In this document: piece after piece, positions 49,336 through 60,548 of the stretch
Layout: the number at the start of each line of letters is the position of its first letter
How positions within the stretch are numbered: the first letter of the stretch is position 1
Assembly (NCBI GenBank): GCA_025531455.1
Contig: JAMYHL010000028.1
Span: 481,418-545,417, forward strand
DNA: 64,000 nt
Direction of reading: 5' to 3'
From: Apiotrichum sp. Y4204
Lineage: Eukaryota; Basidiomycota; Tremellomycetes; Trichosporonales; Trichosporonaceae
Notes under the pieces: generated by a model
Told to the model about the DNA's origin: nothing
Database searches by the model: none
The model's input: only the letters and a program-made list of their open reading frames with translations
Translations under genes and position numbers: made by a program

Positions 49336-51943
49336 TTATCGGCGAGCGTAGCGGAAGCGTTCGAGCGCGGACAGGGATAGGCCATGGGGTTGGGAAGCAG
49401 AGGCGGGCACAGCTTTAGGTGCTGGGGCGGCCTTGGGAGTAATGTGGGGAGACGAGTGCTGAGGCTGGGACTTGGGAAGGTCGGAATATGACATGGGCTT
49501 GAAGAGGCCAGATTGGACGGTCTTCTTGTTGGTAAGGACGCGGCCACCGGAACTGATAGGAGCAGACTGGCGCCTGTTTCCCGGTGCAGGAGAAGATGTT
49601 TGGCTGCCGAGGCTCCAGCGCGTGGACCAGCTTTCCGACACCACGCGAGCCTTCGCCTTTCCAGCCGGATCATCATCCTCAGCTTCGCGAAGACGCTTCT
49701 TGAGCGCGCGCCGCGGGACACTGTCAGCAGGAGGCGTCACTATGTCATCGTCCATTATTGAGTCAGATGACGCCTTGGTGGCAACTGTCGGAGCGGCTGT
49801 GTGCATCAACGGCGATGAATCGGGTACCAGAATCGACGATAAACGACGCATATTGCCCTTCTGGATGGGGGTTATCGAGGGCGAGCTCGCAACGGTCGCC
49901 ATTTGTGATGTCGATATGTGCGTGTAGCCCCGGGGCGTAGAAGCGAGAATCTCCGTCGAGGAAGCGGCAACGAGTACACGTGAGGGTGTGGGAGAGGATG
50001 GCTCCGGGCGCGTCGTGGCGGCATCTAGGTCAGAGAACCGAGCATCCAGAGCTCGGTCCAGACTGTCTGGTGGTGTAGCTGTGGGTGGAGAGGACACATG
50101 AGAGAATGGGGAGGAGAAGGGATTGAGCTCTGCACGTATCGGCGATGAGCGAGAAGGCGTCTGGACAAGCATTCTTGGGGTAGCCGATAGCGCCGGAGAG
50201 AGGGATCCCACGCGAATTGGTGATGATAAGACAGGGACAGGCGAAGGCGACCGGGTCGATTCTCTGTCGACCTGGGTCGGAACGGCGTCTGACTCTTCCC
50301 AATGCAGAGAGAACTGAGTTTCTTGGGTCTCGGGAAGTGGTGCCGGCTCCTTGCCTTTGCCTTTGCTAAAGAACTTGCTTAGCTTGGGTGCGGTGGTCGG
50401 TGGTGGAGTAGGCTCGGAGTGGTAACGACCAAGACCCGAGGATAGATCAGAAAGACGCTTGACGCCAGACGTCATTTCCCCGACTGGCTGAACGGCCGGT
50501 GTAGACTTGGTCCTCTTTACTCGCGTAAAGAAGGTATCCAAAGTTCCCCTCTTGCCTGGCGCGAATAACCCTGCGGGCTTGGAGGACTGGCCGGGCTTGA
50601 ACGAGCCGGCCTTTGGCGACGGTTGAAAGTCGGGCCACAAATCGTTGATTGGCTTGCGAGTCTCGGGATGAAGTTCACCTGATGCCATTCCGCGGGCCTC
50701 TTCCACACTAACATTCATTCCAATCCACTTCTCGTCATCTGCTGCGAGTCCCTTCGGGGGAAACGGGGTAAGCGGCACGAGACGTCGCTCTTCCGGGCAG
50801 AAGACACGCTGGTGCACAAATGCAAGTTCCGCTTGTTGAAAGGCCTCGAGATAGTTCGGTGGAATAGTATGTGTGCCCTCGAGGCGAATACCCTGCAAGA
50901 GCTGATGTGAGTTAACGCCTTGTAGTTGGCTAACTCACCTTCTCGACTGTCTTGTACCTGCGAAGCATACGATGCGCTTTCTTGAGACCAATGCCAGGAA
51001 TCGACGGAAGGTAGTCACATCCAGAAAGCATCTGCACGGGTAAGCGCCATACCTGTGTGTTACTCACGGCCATTCGCCGGAACTGCAAGTCAGTCCAGCC
51101 GTGCATGGGTAGGTCGCGAAGGGTTGCGAATCGCGACCTGTCGATTGAGACACATGACCCATCCTTGTCAAGCTTGAAGATGACCGTCTTGCAGCCGAAC
51201 ACGAGCAGATCAGAGTCTTCAGTAATGATGCCGTCGACGAACCCTTCCCGTTCCAGAAAACACAACTGCGCGTCGGCCTCGTATGGCGCGACAATGTAGT
51301 CGACGCCTTCAGCTCGCAGCGCCTGTTGGTCAGCATCGTTTCACTACACTTCCCCGAACCTTGATGAGCTGATATGCCATTTCAGGACTGATATCCAGAC
51401 ACTTGGTGTAGCAATCGCGAGCCTCCTTCCACCTTCCTTGCGCCTCGAACACTTGTGCACGGGCGAGGTTGTCCGCTCGTGATCTGAGGTCAGCGACATC
51501 TACAACCTTCACGTAGATCGTTCAGACACTCACTTTTCACGCGCGTCTTCAGTCACCCGCTTGGCCGGTAGCGGCCCACCGTCAAACACGACAAATGGGG
51601 TAATACCATGATATCTCAACATCCGGATGCGATACATCGCGTAATCGACAAACCGCGTCGTTTTCTTGCCCTTGACCAGATCCTCTGCGCATCCGAATGC
51701 ACCCTTGTGAAGCCACACATACGCATCGACGGCGAGACTAAAAATGTTAGTAACAAAAAGTGTCAGTAACAAGCATGGGATTCAAGTTGAGCGCTGGTCG
51801 AGTTGGAGGTTGGTGGCGACGCGACGTGTGCAAACCGGTTGACTCAGGCGCGTGACAGAGACATACCGTTTACCCTTGAAATCTGCAATGTTGCGGGCGA
51901 CCTGGATCTCCTTGAGGAGAGGCAGGAGGCCGACGATGCCCAT
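49336..51943 (-). CDS. EXO1: Exonuclease 1 (FEN1/XPG family)
   Basis: 5'-3' exonuclease and flap nuclease for mismatch repair, end resection and recombination, nuclear. Exons on the minus strand: 51867-51943, 51534-51737, 51360-51483, 51068-51322, 50939-51031, 49336-50892, about 769 residues. The XPG-N domain starts MGIVGLLPLLKEIQ with AVDAYVWLHKG and VFDGGPLPAK. The XPG-I core is VAPYEADAQLCFLEREG and ITEDSDLLVFGC, supplying the acidic metal ligands. The H2TH helix appears as LSGCDYLPSIPGIGLKKA. The last 460 residues are disordered, S/P-rich and basic, as usual for Exo1, and contain RGTLDTFFTRVKR, which resembles a PCNA-binding box with Arg at the Gln position. The donor after KCLDISPEMAYQLIK is a weak GTTCGG. 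It is divergent from VPS68. Confidence 0.93.
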
Positions 51944-52402
51944 CTTCGCCTTCTATATGGTTAGACTATTGCACAGTAGCAGGTGTATAGAATGCTCGAC
52001 AGTTGAGGGTAGGGGTAGGGAGGAGTAAGATGTCAAGATTGAGAGCACGCGCCGACATTGATCAAAAGGACAAGGACACAGACAGGGCATCACACGCGAG
52101 CTGTGCGCGAGCTGCAAAAAACCAACAAAAGGTCAGTCGCGTCAGTGGCGTCCCCGCGCCCCGCGCCCACCACCAAAAACAAAGGGGGGAGCGAATAGAG
52201 TATTACTCTCATACACGACAGTGATAACACGTGGCAATTTGATCCCGTGTGGCGAACGCGTCGTTGGCTGGGAGTGGCTGTCTGCCCACAGGCTGTGCAC
52301 AAACGTCATGGTCGCAGACGGCCTGGTCGCCATCATCATCGTCGTCCTCACCATCTCCGCTGCATCCGTCATTCACCTCCCTATTATCCATCCACAGCGG
52401 CG
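51944..52402. promoter_or_regulatory. Divergent promoter region, EXO1 / VPS68
   Basis: About 460 bases between the two start codons. No gene supported; no clear TATA box. Confidence 0.35.
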
Positions 52403-53214
52403 ATGTCCATTCCGAGAGTGCGTTATGGTCTATATGCTCATCCGGGTTGACCATCCCTCCTCCAACCGGGAAGAATCCACAGCTAAACGTGGGCCGAAGA
52501 CGCATACTCACAACGCAGTCCCAGTACGACCCGCGCGGCTTCTTCCACCTAAGCCTCCCGCGCCTCGACGTCGGGCCCAAGGTCCGGTCGGCGGGGACAT
52601 ACATTTCAGGTGCCCTCGTATGTGGAAAGTAACCAGGCAGCGATGCTCACTCTGCAGTTCACATTCTCCTTCTTCCTCCTCATCGACGCGGCGACGCTCT
52701 CGGCACACGCCAAGCCGCCCCCCGACGCGCCGCACGACACTGTGCCGGTGCACATCAACTTTGTTGACTGGATTCCTGCAATCTGCTCTTGCTGTGGGTG
52801 TTAGGCAGATAACCCTGCAAGCTTTGATCTGCGCCTCGTATGAGACGACGACTGACGCCGCAGTGGGATTCCTCGTGACTTGCATTCTCGACAAGTCGCA
52901 CCTCAACTCGGCGTTCTCGGGTGATGTCTGGGGAGGCGATGGCCCAGCTGCGTGGCGCGCCCGTGTGGTGCTCTTTATCGGTGTGGCGCTCATGGCGGGC
53001 GGTCTCGCCGGCAGCCTGGTGGGTGACAGGAAGACGGCTGTAGCTTACCCATCAGACGGTTCTTATCCTCAAGTATATCATGAACGACTACCAGGGCTAC
53101 ATCTACTACGGAATTGCCAACGTCGGCATGAACGCCGGCATCATGATCTCGGCCATGGTTCTCTGGATCTCGCAGAGCGGGAGCGACGAGTACGAGTACC
53201 AGCTCACGGTTTAA
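52403..53214 (+). CDS. VPS68: Vps68-family vacuolar sorting membrane protein
   Basis: Exons 52403-52417 (tentative, MSIPR), 52519-52617, 52658-52793, 52864-53018, 53056-53214 give about 187 residues, close to the family length of about 184. Four hydrophobic helices are seen: AGTYISGALFTFSFFLLIDA, WIPAICSCLGFLVTCI, VVLFIGVALMAGGLAG and GIMISAMVLWIS. Family signatures are FVDWIPAICS, LDKSHL, AWRARVVLF, and the acidic/aromatic end DEYEYQLTV. Vps68 works with Vps55 at the late endosome in traffic to the vacuole. From residue 6 on the match is secure. The first five residues rest on a GTGCGT donor at 52418; the ATG at 52424 is an alternative. Confidence 0.85.
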
Positions 53215-56200
53215 TGTCATTTTCACGCCCGCTGGTGGTTGTGGTGTAGTATGCGCAGCATCTGAGATTTGGACTCTGCAATGCAACGTGTAGAGTGGAG
53301 TGTGATGGAGAGGCAGTAGACTAAACCATGTCACTGACTTATCTTCTTGGAATCAGCGTACCAAATCTGCGCTCAGTGACCATTCCGCAACCCTGGTGCA
53401 GGAACCTTGATGTGCAAAGGCTTCAGGACTCGGAGTCTTCTCGACTGCTAGTTGCCGAGGTGTTTCGAACGCTAGTCGCAAAGCGTGGGTCCGCATCCTA
53501 ATATGCGCGGTGGTCTCTGGGCCTAAACTCGCGTCACTACCGGCTGGTAATGGTCATAAGGATTTCCTCGGGGGTACTCGTGGGATCCACCAGCAAGACT
53601 AATGGGCCAGAAGCGACGTCTTGTTCGTTCATGGACTCACTGTAACGCCGTTCAGAATTGTCGCAGAGAGCAGTAGAACCAGAGTGCAGTCGAGCGGCCA
53701 GATATGGTCCCATGAAACTAACTAGACACCTGAGCACTCCTGCTGTTGGGGCCTGGCATGAGTCCATGGTGTAAATGATGGCTGAGAATCAAAGTATGAG
53801 AAGAAGGGGGAAAAGATTCCAGAAAGGGTGAGATGGAGCTGCGACGAACGCTAGGATTGCTTCCTGCCTCGCCGTTGGGTGGTGGGTTTACACTCGGTAC
53901 CGACCGCGACCCGAGTGCCATCTACCGTCTCCGGCTCGGCTACCGTCTTCAGCTCATCTACCGTCTCCATGGCCACAGCCCAAGGCGTGTACACGTGCAA
54001 ACCTTTTCCCCCATCATGACTCATCTTTGCAATGCTTAATCATTGTGTCTTATAGCCTTTCCCCTGCTGGCCACGACGTCTGGGCGGGACCGGCCGCCCA
54101 TGTGCGCGACGTCAATCCCAAGACCACACACTGTACTTCTCCCCATCCGTCGCGTATCGTGACCCAGCCTTGGTGTGAGACTGGAACATGGCATCCGGAT
54201 CCGGTAGACGTAAATAGACCTGCTTGAGACGAGACATCGCCACGAACATGGCGGTTTCGTTTATCTAAGCGCTTCTGGGCACCCTGTCTCCCCTGAACAA
54301 TGTTGTTGGCGATAACAGTCGCCACGCCGGTTGGCCGCGGCGTATCGCTGCCGTTGACGTCGACTACCCTCGTTGAGTCTACATCACTGGCCGATGTCCG
54401 ACGGCGACTGTCTTCGGCGCCACGCGCCACGCGCCACGCCACGCTCGCTTCTAGAAGACATGGAGTAAGGGCCAAGTCGTAAAGTCCAGATCAATGATTG
54501 CATCATACATCGTGGCTGTTCGGTTCGATACGCGGAACAGCATTTGCAAGTAGAGTACACGTTCACGCACTCGTCTACGCACTCGTCTGCGGCGGGTGAC
54601 GAGCATGGGAGGAAACCTCCGGTCCACGCGGCGCACACGCAAAATTGTGGCGGCGCCATCAATTATTCGACTACCCTGGAGTTCCGCGGCCCGAGATACT
54701 CTATACTCTCTCCATTCATTAACATGTTTCCGCTTCCACTGATCCCACTGTTTTCTCTGCCGACGTTGAGGTTCGGTAGTCGGTTTTGCCGATACATATT
54801 TCTGCGCCATAGCCACCTACGAGCTCCGAGCTCCGAGGGCGTTGTGTCCCCGCTACCCGACTCATCGAGCTGCGAGGTCCGTCCCGCAAAGCGCCACTTG
54901 TGCGCAGCGCCAGCATACGGCCCCTTGTGTGGAACCGAATCGCAAAATTTGGGTGACTCTCCGTCTTTGATCTGGACACTCACCACCACCAGACGCCCAC
55001 CACCGCTTGCAGCTCGGTGCTCGCGGCTCGCCGTCGGGCATGATGCATGATGTATCAACCATTGGTGGCGCTCTGCTCTTTTTTTTTTTTTTTTCTGATT
55101 CTTGACTTTCTGCATATCAGGGATGGATGGATACCAAGGCTGGGCCCTCCAATCTGCCAGTCTGTCTTTACCCGCCTGTCAATGTCGACCACGCCCAGTG
55201 CTCCCGTGTGATATGCTTATTCCTTCCCGTAATGGAATCTGGGAAGATTCCCACCCGGAGAAGGGAAAACCAGGACCAGATCCAATGATGCGGGAATCAG
55301 AGACGCCGCAGGAACACCGAACATTGGGCATGGGTACTGATGATCATCATAATGGGTATCATGAATGCTGGTCATGACTTCTGGGAGGCGGTACCCTGAC
55401 TAGATTACTATCTTAATGACATGGGCATTGGCCCATTGACTCTTGGCCGACCCGAGAAGAGCCGCGCCGTGAACCCGCGGCCCGTGGAGAGACTGGAGGC
55501 TGACGAGATAGAATTGGCGCCGTTTTTTTTTTTTTTTCGGTGGCGGCCCCCGATTACCGGGTCGCATTGCCGATCGATCGGGATCAGCAGTCGAGTCCAG
55601 CCCTCAAGACGTGCCTGTCTGCCACTGTCTGCCCTCAACCTCCCGGGGGCGCCCCAGTGGCCGATCACCGAGGACTGCACAGAAGGCGGCGCAGATCACA
55701 GAAGGCGCAGATCGCAAAAGGGCGAAGAAGGAGAAGGAAAGAACAATGCACCCGCAGCCCATTCCATGTCGATCCCCCAGAGACCCTGACAAAAGTTACG
55801 ACGCCTGTTTTCTGATGAATTGTCTGGACCTCCGTTAACTCTGGAGATGCCAGCCTCGGATGACGGTGACTCGCCGACGCGCAGTCTGTGAAGCTGTTCG
55901 GCGTCTGCTTTCTTGAACCTTGAGCTCTCCCGTTATCGCTACGGCTATGCGGCTGCCGCGACATCACATCAGGATAACTCGGATGTTCCGCGACATTCTC
56001 CAAAGCCTCTTCAACTTGACCAACCAACGCGCCAGTACCGAGAAACACGAGAGACACAAAGAAACAATGATGCAGTATACAATGACAAACCGAGGTGGCT
56101 GTGACGCGACCGCGGCCATCGTCCCCTCGCTGTGGCGCAGGCTCCAATGCCCCGAGACACCTGGTACTGTACAGGGTACATGATACAGGATACAGCAAAC

Positions 56201-56635
56201 AGTACTGTATACTGCACAGCGTACTCTGCGGCTCCGAACCCCTGCCCACCATCCTAACCGCATTTGCTGACCGGCTGAGCCGCTGACTCGCAAGTCATTG
56301 GATCATCGCAATTGCTGCCAATGCCAAGGCGTCCTGCGCTTTGCGTACCGACTGAGGGACTGTATCAATCTTCACTTTTTTCTTCGGGCGATGTGCGTGG
56401 GGGTACGGCTCAGCGAGTTAGTACCACAGACTCACTTCTCTGGGTACGATAACCACTAGACTTGCCGGACAGATAAAAGATCAGATGTCAGATAGGGGCA
56501 ACATGTTCTTCCCGCTCAAAAAAGACCGTCACCTTCTCGTAATAACCCCTGCTGGCTGCGACAAGCGCGTCGTTCATCGCCTCACACCCTCTCCCCTTGT
56601 AGTGTGGTCGCGTCCCCTCCACATCTCGATCCATC
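53215..56635. other. Gene-poor interval of about 3.4 kb
   Basis: No gene supported on either strand. T-tracts occur at about 55080-55094 and 55516-55530. A TACTGTAC/GTACAT/ATACAG-rich, partly palindromic patch lies at 56160-56220. Several open frames of 100-195 codons lack motifs, and exon joins do not improve them. It contains the promoter of the CPL1-like gene. Confidence 0.4.
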
Positions 56636-57760
56636 ATGCCCCGCTTCAACATCCCGCTCACGGCCGCCCTCCTCGTCTTCCTCGCTCCGTTTGTCCTCGG
56701 CAGCAGTGTGTGGGTCAACTGCGTCAGCAACCCGTCCTATGCCATCAGGACCACCAAGTCCTCCTCTACAGCCTGTGATGTAAGTTGAAAGAGCAGTGAC
56801 ACCATCCACCCGGTCCTAAACTCACACCCAGGCGGTCTGCCGTCAGTACAACTATGTGTTCTGGGCCGCGGGCACCGGCGACTGCCGCTGCTCAAACACT
56901 GCACCATCGAGTACCGCAATGCTGGGCTCCTCAAATACCGGCGGCTCGTGCCCCAGCAATCTGTACAACTACGGCAAAATCTCGGGGCCGTACGGCTCGT
57001 TCGTGCAGTGTCTGCCAAACTCGCTCGGCATTCCCCAGTCGGACAGTAACACATTCAACAACTTCCCCGACGCAGGATCCTGCTGGGACAAGTGTGCGCA
57101 GGTGTCTAACGGGCGCGAGTACGCGTCGTGGACCCCCTACGGAAACCGCCAGTGCAAGTGTTTCGACACGTTCGCCGGCTCCCCCTCAACCTGCACCAGC
57201 ACTTCAGTGTACATCTGGAGCTGGGGCGCGAATGTCGTCGTCTCCGACTCGCCAGGGCGCCGCCGGAGGGCGCTCGAAGCCCGCCGCCAACAGGCGCTCC
57301 GCGACGCCCACCCGTACTGTCCGATCGGGTACGAGGCGTGCCGCGTTCCGGGGGCTCCGCGCGCCGAGGCAAGCTACGAGTGCATTGTGCCCGCGCTCGA
57401 ACTTGGTGAGTCTAGACAGTCGACTGCACGAACCCAGAGTTCGCGGATCAAGAGATCTCGGAAACTCGCCTCGTGTTATTTTGAGAGCACATCTCACTTG
57501 CCGTCCATTGCTGACAGACAGAATCTTGCGGTGGCTGCGTGCACGGTACAATGGCGAATGCGACCGACGCCACCGGCGTGGAGTGAGTACCCATGAGACA
57601 TGTGGTTCGCCACAATCCGAGACCAATTGCTGACGGCAGCTGCACCACACTCCCAGGAGTCATCCGCACCGCTGTCACATGCCATCAGGGAGAGTGCAGG
57701 GCGTCTCGCTGCCACCGCGGATACAAACTCGTGGACGGCTACTGCGTCGAGAGGAGGTAA
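56636..57760 (+). CDS. CPL1-like secreted cysteine-rich protein
   Basis: Four exons: 56636-56779, 56832-57405, 57522-57582, 57640-57760, about 299 residues. It begins with a clear signal peptide (MPRFNIPLTAALLVFLAPFV then LG). The first half is cysteine-rich with W/Y residues (FWAAGTGDCRCS, CWDKCAQVSNGREYASWTP, CKCFDTFAG), similar in style to WSC-type carbohydrate-binding modules. After a basic linker with a possible processing site (PGRRRRALEARR) comes the domain named after Cryptococcus CPL1: CPIGYEACRVP...YECIV, ELESCGGCV, GVDCTTLPGV, CHQGECRASRC, GYKLVDGYC. It is probably secreted or cell-wall associated. Function is not proven; Cryptococcus CPL1 is known as a secreted effector-like protein, and no toxic activity is implied by this sequence. 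Confidence 0.82.
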
Positions 57761-58767
57761 ACTAGATTAGATGGGGCATAGATGTCTTGGGACGCGGAGA
57801 TCCGAGCATATAGTTGTTAGATTTGTATATCATTTAGAGCATCTCAGCGTGGTTGTGGGCATATGTTAATAATACGAGAGTTGTGGCGTAATCTTGTGGT
57901 TAATCATCCCACGGAACCCGCCTTTTACCGTTCCTTCTCTTCAGCAGCACGGAACTGGTGTGTCTGACGACCACTACACGTACTGCGCACGTTGCTCCGC
58001 CCGACATCAGCCACACCCCCGTGGCGGCGCAGCCAGCCACAGCGGACGTCCCACGAGGCGGTGGGGGGGCCCTCTTGGCGTTAGGATACAGGACGCGCCA
58101 CACATTTTCAATACCTGGAAGGCGTTAGGAGGCTGCCATGCTGCCATCCTCCTGGCCACATGGGTGCCCTGGCTTTGAACGCTTGATAGGCCATGATAGG
58201 TTTGGGTTTGAGTGGGTGGATCCGACGTTTGGCCAGGTGGCTCTCAAGGACCTGGCAGAAACCTCGGAACTGGCTCGGAGTAAATGCTTTGGGGACTGGC
58301 GTTCTAGGGAGAAAGGGTTGAGAAGGGGTGGCACCTGTACACTCACCCGCGGTCTGCCATCGTTCTCTTGAACACAACAGGTTGAACAACAGAGAACAAC
58401 AAAACAATAGCAAAACTAGCGAGGGAGGCGTACACGACACCGCGCCCATAAGCTGTAAGTCCGCATTCATGCCGTGCTGTTGGCGAATGGCGGCCGTCGT
58501 TTGTTTATTTACTTACCTGTGATTGCGTGGTTGGAGAGGACCTGACGCCACAAGGAGGTGATGCACGTACGAAGGGTCGACAAGTCGCCGATGGCCGACG
58601 TGTTTGACGTTTGGTTTATGGTCTACTAGCAGTTGTCGCGCGCTTCGCGCGCGGTCGAGTAACGGCGGTGCACAAGGGCGCAAGGGCGAGAGGGGACGAA
58701 AAGCTGCCGAGAGCGACAGCGACGGCGACGGTCAAGTACAACAAACGACGATATAATTATATACAAG
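57761..58767. other. Intergenic region left of the mobile element
   Basis: About 1 kb without a supported gene. At 58637-58653 lies a GC-only inverted repeat (CGCGCGC, TTC loop, GCGCGCG). Nothing else recognised. Confidence 0.4.
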
Positions 58768-58903
58768 CGTTAGTAGAGTGGTAACATGCCCTGGCCCGGC
58801 GGTTGCTGCTTGGCTACGTTGGTGGTTCGAATCCCGCAAGGGGGACGGACAACCGGCAAGCCCAAAGGGTACGTCCGCCCAGCTATAGGACTATAAAAAT
58901 AAA
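58768..58903 (+). repeat. tRNA-derived (SINE-like) sequence with Pol III A and B boxes
   Basis: GGTTCGAATCC at 58824-58834 is an exact B-box, and TAGTAGAGTGG at 58771-58781 resembles an A-box about 43 bases upstream. The T-arm does not pair well and no acceptor stem closes, so this is not an intact tRNA gene. The unit ends in an A-rich tail (TATAAAAATAAA) directly at the Helitron-type terminus, as expected of a SINE. Confidence 0.5.
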
Positions 58904-58930
58904 TTAGCAACAACACCCCTAGCCAAGGGT
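58904..58930 (-). repeat. Helitron 3' terminal hairpin and CTAA end
   Basis: Stem arms at 58915-58920 and 58925-58930 (six pairs with one mismatch, four-base loop), seven-base spacer, then CTAA at 58904-58907 on the minus strand. Such hairpins act as the rolling-circle transposition terminator. Confidence 0.6.
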
Positions 58931-59322
58931 GGTAAATAATTTTGGTATTTTAATTAGGAAAGCGAATGGTGGAGAATGCTTGCCGGATTCGATGAAGCCC
59001 CCTCTTTCTGCAATCCCGGGCTGCCACCATGCGGTTATCGCATGGTGGTGGCTTCTGACATGTCGGAATGGCTATAACCGAGACTGTAGTGAATTGCGAT
59101 GATGGCTGCAACAGCTGCCGGAGCAAAACGGGAAAGCGGGACAAGCTGATAGGCTGAGTTCGGTTACCGGCACTTGCAAATTTGTGACGCAATAAAAATT
59201 GCGCCATAAATTTGTGAGTTCGGCAACCGGGCCCAGTCCTATAATATAGTACTGTGCCTGCAACAACACCCCAACAAATTTACAATATCGTCATCAATTC
59301 AAACATCGAAACAAACTACAAC

Positions 59323-60405
59323 ATGCCGCGCGACGACTGGATCCGAATTCGCCCTCACAGCCCCTCTGCCTGGCAGCGGTGGTTCATGGGTCAGCCTCGG
59401 TCGGAGCCTCGGCTTCGGACCTTGGTGCAGCGAATGTTTGACGACATCCCTCCTTGGCAGCATCGGCAGCTGAACAATGACGGCTTGTACTTGGTGGAAA
59501 ATTTACATAGAAACCAAGCTACGGAACCACTGTACTTTGCCATTCGGCTAAATACGATTACAGTACAGAACCAACAAGACATCGAGCATGCCTTTGCAAC
59601 TATGGAGCGGTCAAACATCCAATGGGAACATCCCACACACCGGCACCAGCAAGGCCAGGATCCCCCCTTCGAAGCAAATATTCCTACATTCGTGGATGCG
59701 GTGGGCCCTGACAACCCAGTACTCCACCTGGGAGTGTGGGATCGGCAAGGCAATGGGCCTCGAGTTACAGCAAGCACGATTCAGGCTGCTAAGGGGGCTG
59801 CGGCCCAGGAGGCGGTACTGAGGTTCCTTGCGACAGTGGATCGGGCTCTAGGACCAACTCGGGAGAAGCTGAAGGAAGTTGACCCAAGGGCGGTGGTGGA
59901 AGTGATGGGTATCAACACAGAGGCTGAGTACCAAGAACTCGGCCTTGACCCAGAACTTGTGGAGCGGGTGGAGCGGGAGGTGGGTGGAAGAGTCCTTGGG
60001 TTTGGCCAGCTCGGAACTACCATGGCAGCTATCAGGGGTGCGGGAACCCACTACCACTTGGATCCAAATGACCATACGGACCATGTGTACACAGTGGTAA
60101 TCCCAGTATCCCCGGCTGGGTGGGATACAGCTCAGCAGCCTACCTGCCATGTGGAGTTCCCACAGCTCAAGCTTCGGATGCCCCTGCGGCCTGGGCAGGT
60201 GCTGGCATTCCGGGCCAGCAACCTGGTCCATCGAGTAACACCAATTAATCCAGAATATCGAAACCGGCGGCTGGCGTTGACACTGTTCACCTGCAGGTTC
60301 GTAGGTAGAGCAGCTCAAGCGAAGCTGCCAGAGCAGCCAAAGTCCAGCCAGCGAAAGCGAAAAGCGAAATCCCAAATCAAACCGAAGGCGAAGAGGAAGG
60401 CGTAG
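59323..60405 (+). CDS. 2-oxoglutarate/Fe(II) dioxygenase-like protein carried by the Helitron
   Basis: A single-exon frame of 360 residues. The start at 59323 (ACAACATGCCG) is the first ATG in frame. The C-terminal half shows the double-stranded beta-helix pattern: H245 and D247 in HYHLDPND, a strand VYTVVIPVSPAG, RPGQVLAFRASNLVH with distal His 303, then Arg 315/316 in RRLALTLF for 2-oxoglutarate. All three iron ligands and the arginine are present, so it could be active. The lysine/arginine-rich tail (QRKRKAKSQIKPKAKRKA) suggests nuclear location and DNA contact. The general layout recalls TET/JBP nucleobase dioxygenases, which in basidiomycetes are known to travel with KDZ transposons; other 2OG families (AlkB, P4H) remain possible. 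It converges with the OB-like gene, with 143 bases between stops. Confidence 0.6.
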   Translation: MPRDDWIRIRPHSPSAWQRWFMGQPRSEPRLRTLVQRMFDDIPPWQHRQLNNDGLYLVENLHRNQATEPLYFAIRLNTITVQNQQDIEHAFATMERSNIQWEHPTHRHQQGQDPPFEANIPTFVDAVGPDNPVLHLGVWDRQGNGPRVTASTIQAAKGAAAQEAVLRFLATVDRALGPTREKLKEVDPRAVVEVMGINTEAEYQELGLDPELVERVEREVGGRVLGFGQLGTTMAAIRGAGTHYHLDPNDHTDHVYTVVIPVSPAGWDTAQQPTCHVEFPQLKLRMPLRPGQVLAFRASNLVHRVTPINPEYRNRRLALTLFTCRFVGRAAQAKLPEQPKSSQRKRKAKSQIKPKAKRKA

Positions 60406-60548
60406 AGAGGAACAAGGAGGTATATAGACCATACACGTGATGAATATGTAGTGTTTTTTGCCCCCCTCGGTGGGTGTACACTGACTGTTTTTTGATTGGC
60501 TGACGACTGCTGCAACGGAAACAAATTGCATGCTGACGTGGTGTCAAA

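Noticed and set aside
55665..56252. 195-codon minus-strand frame
   Set aside because: No motif or biased composition; contains Y/L/C-rich stretches from a TACTGTAC-type repeat.
58768..58860. Functional tRNA gene
   Set aside because: A and B boxes are present, but the T-arm has mismatches and no acceptor stem closes. Called a tRNA-derived repeat instead.
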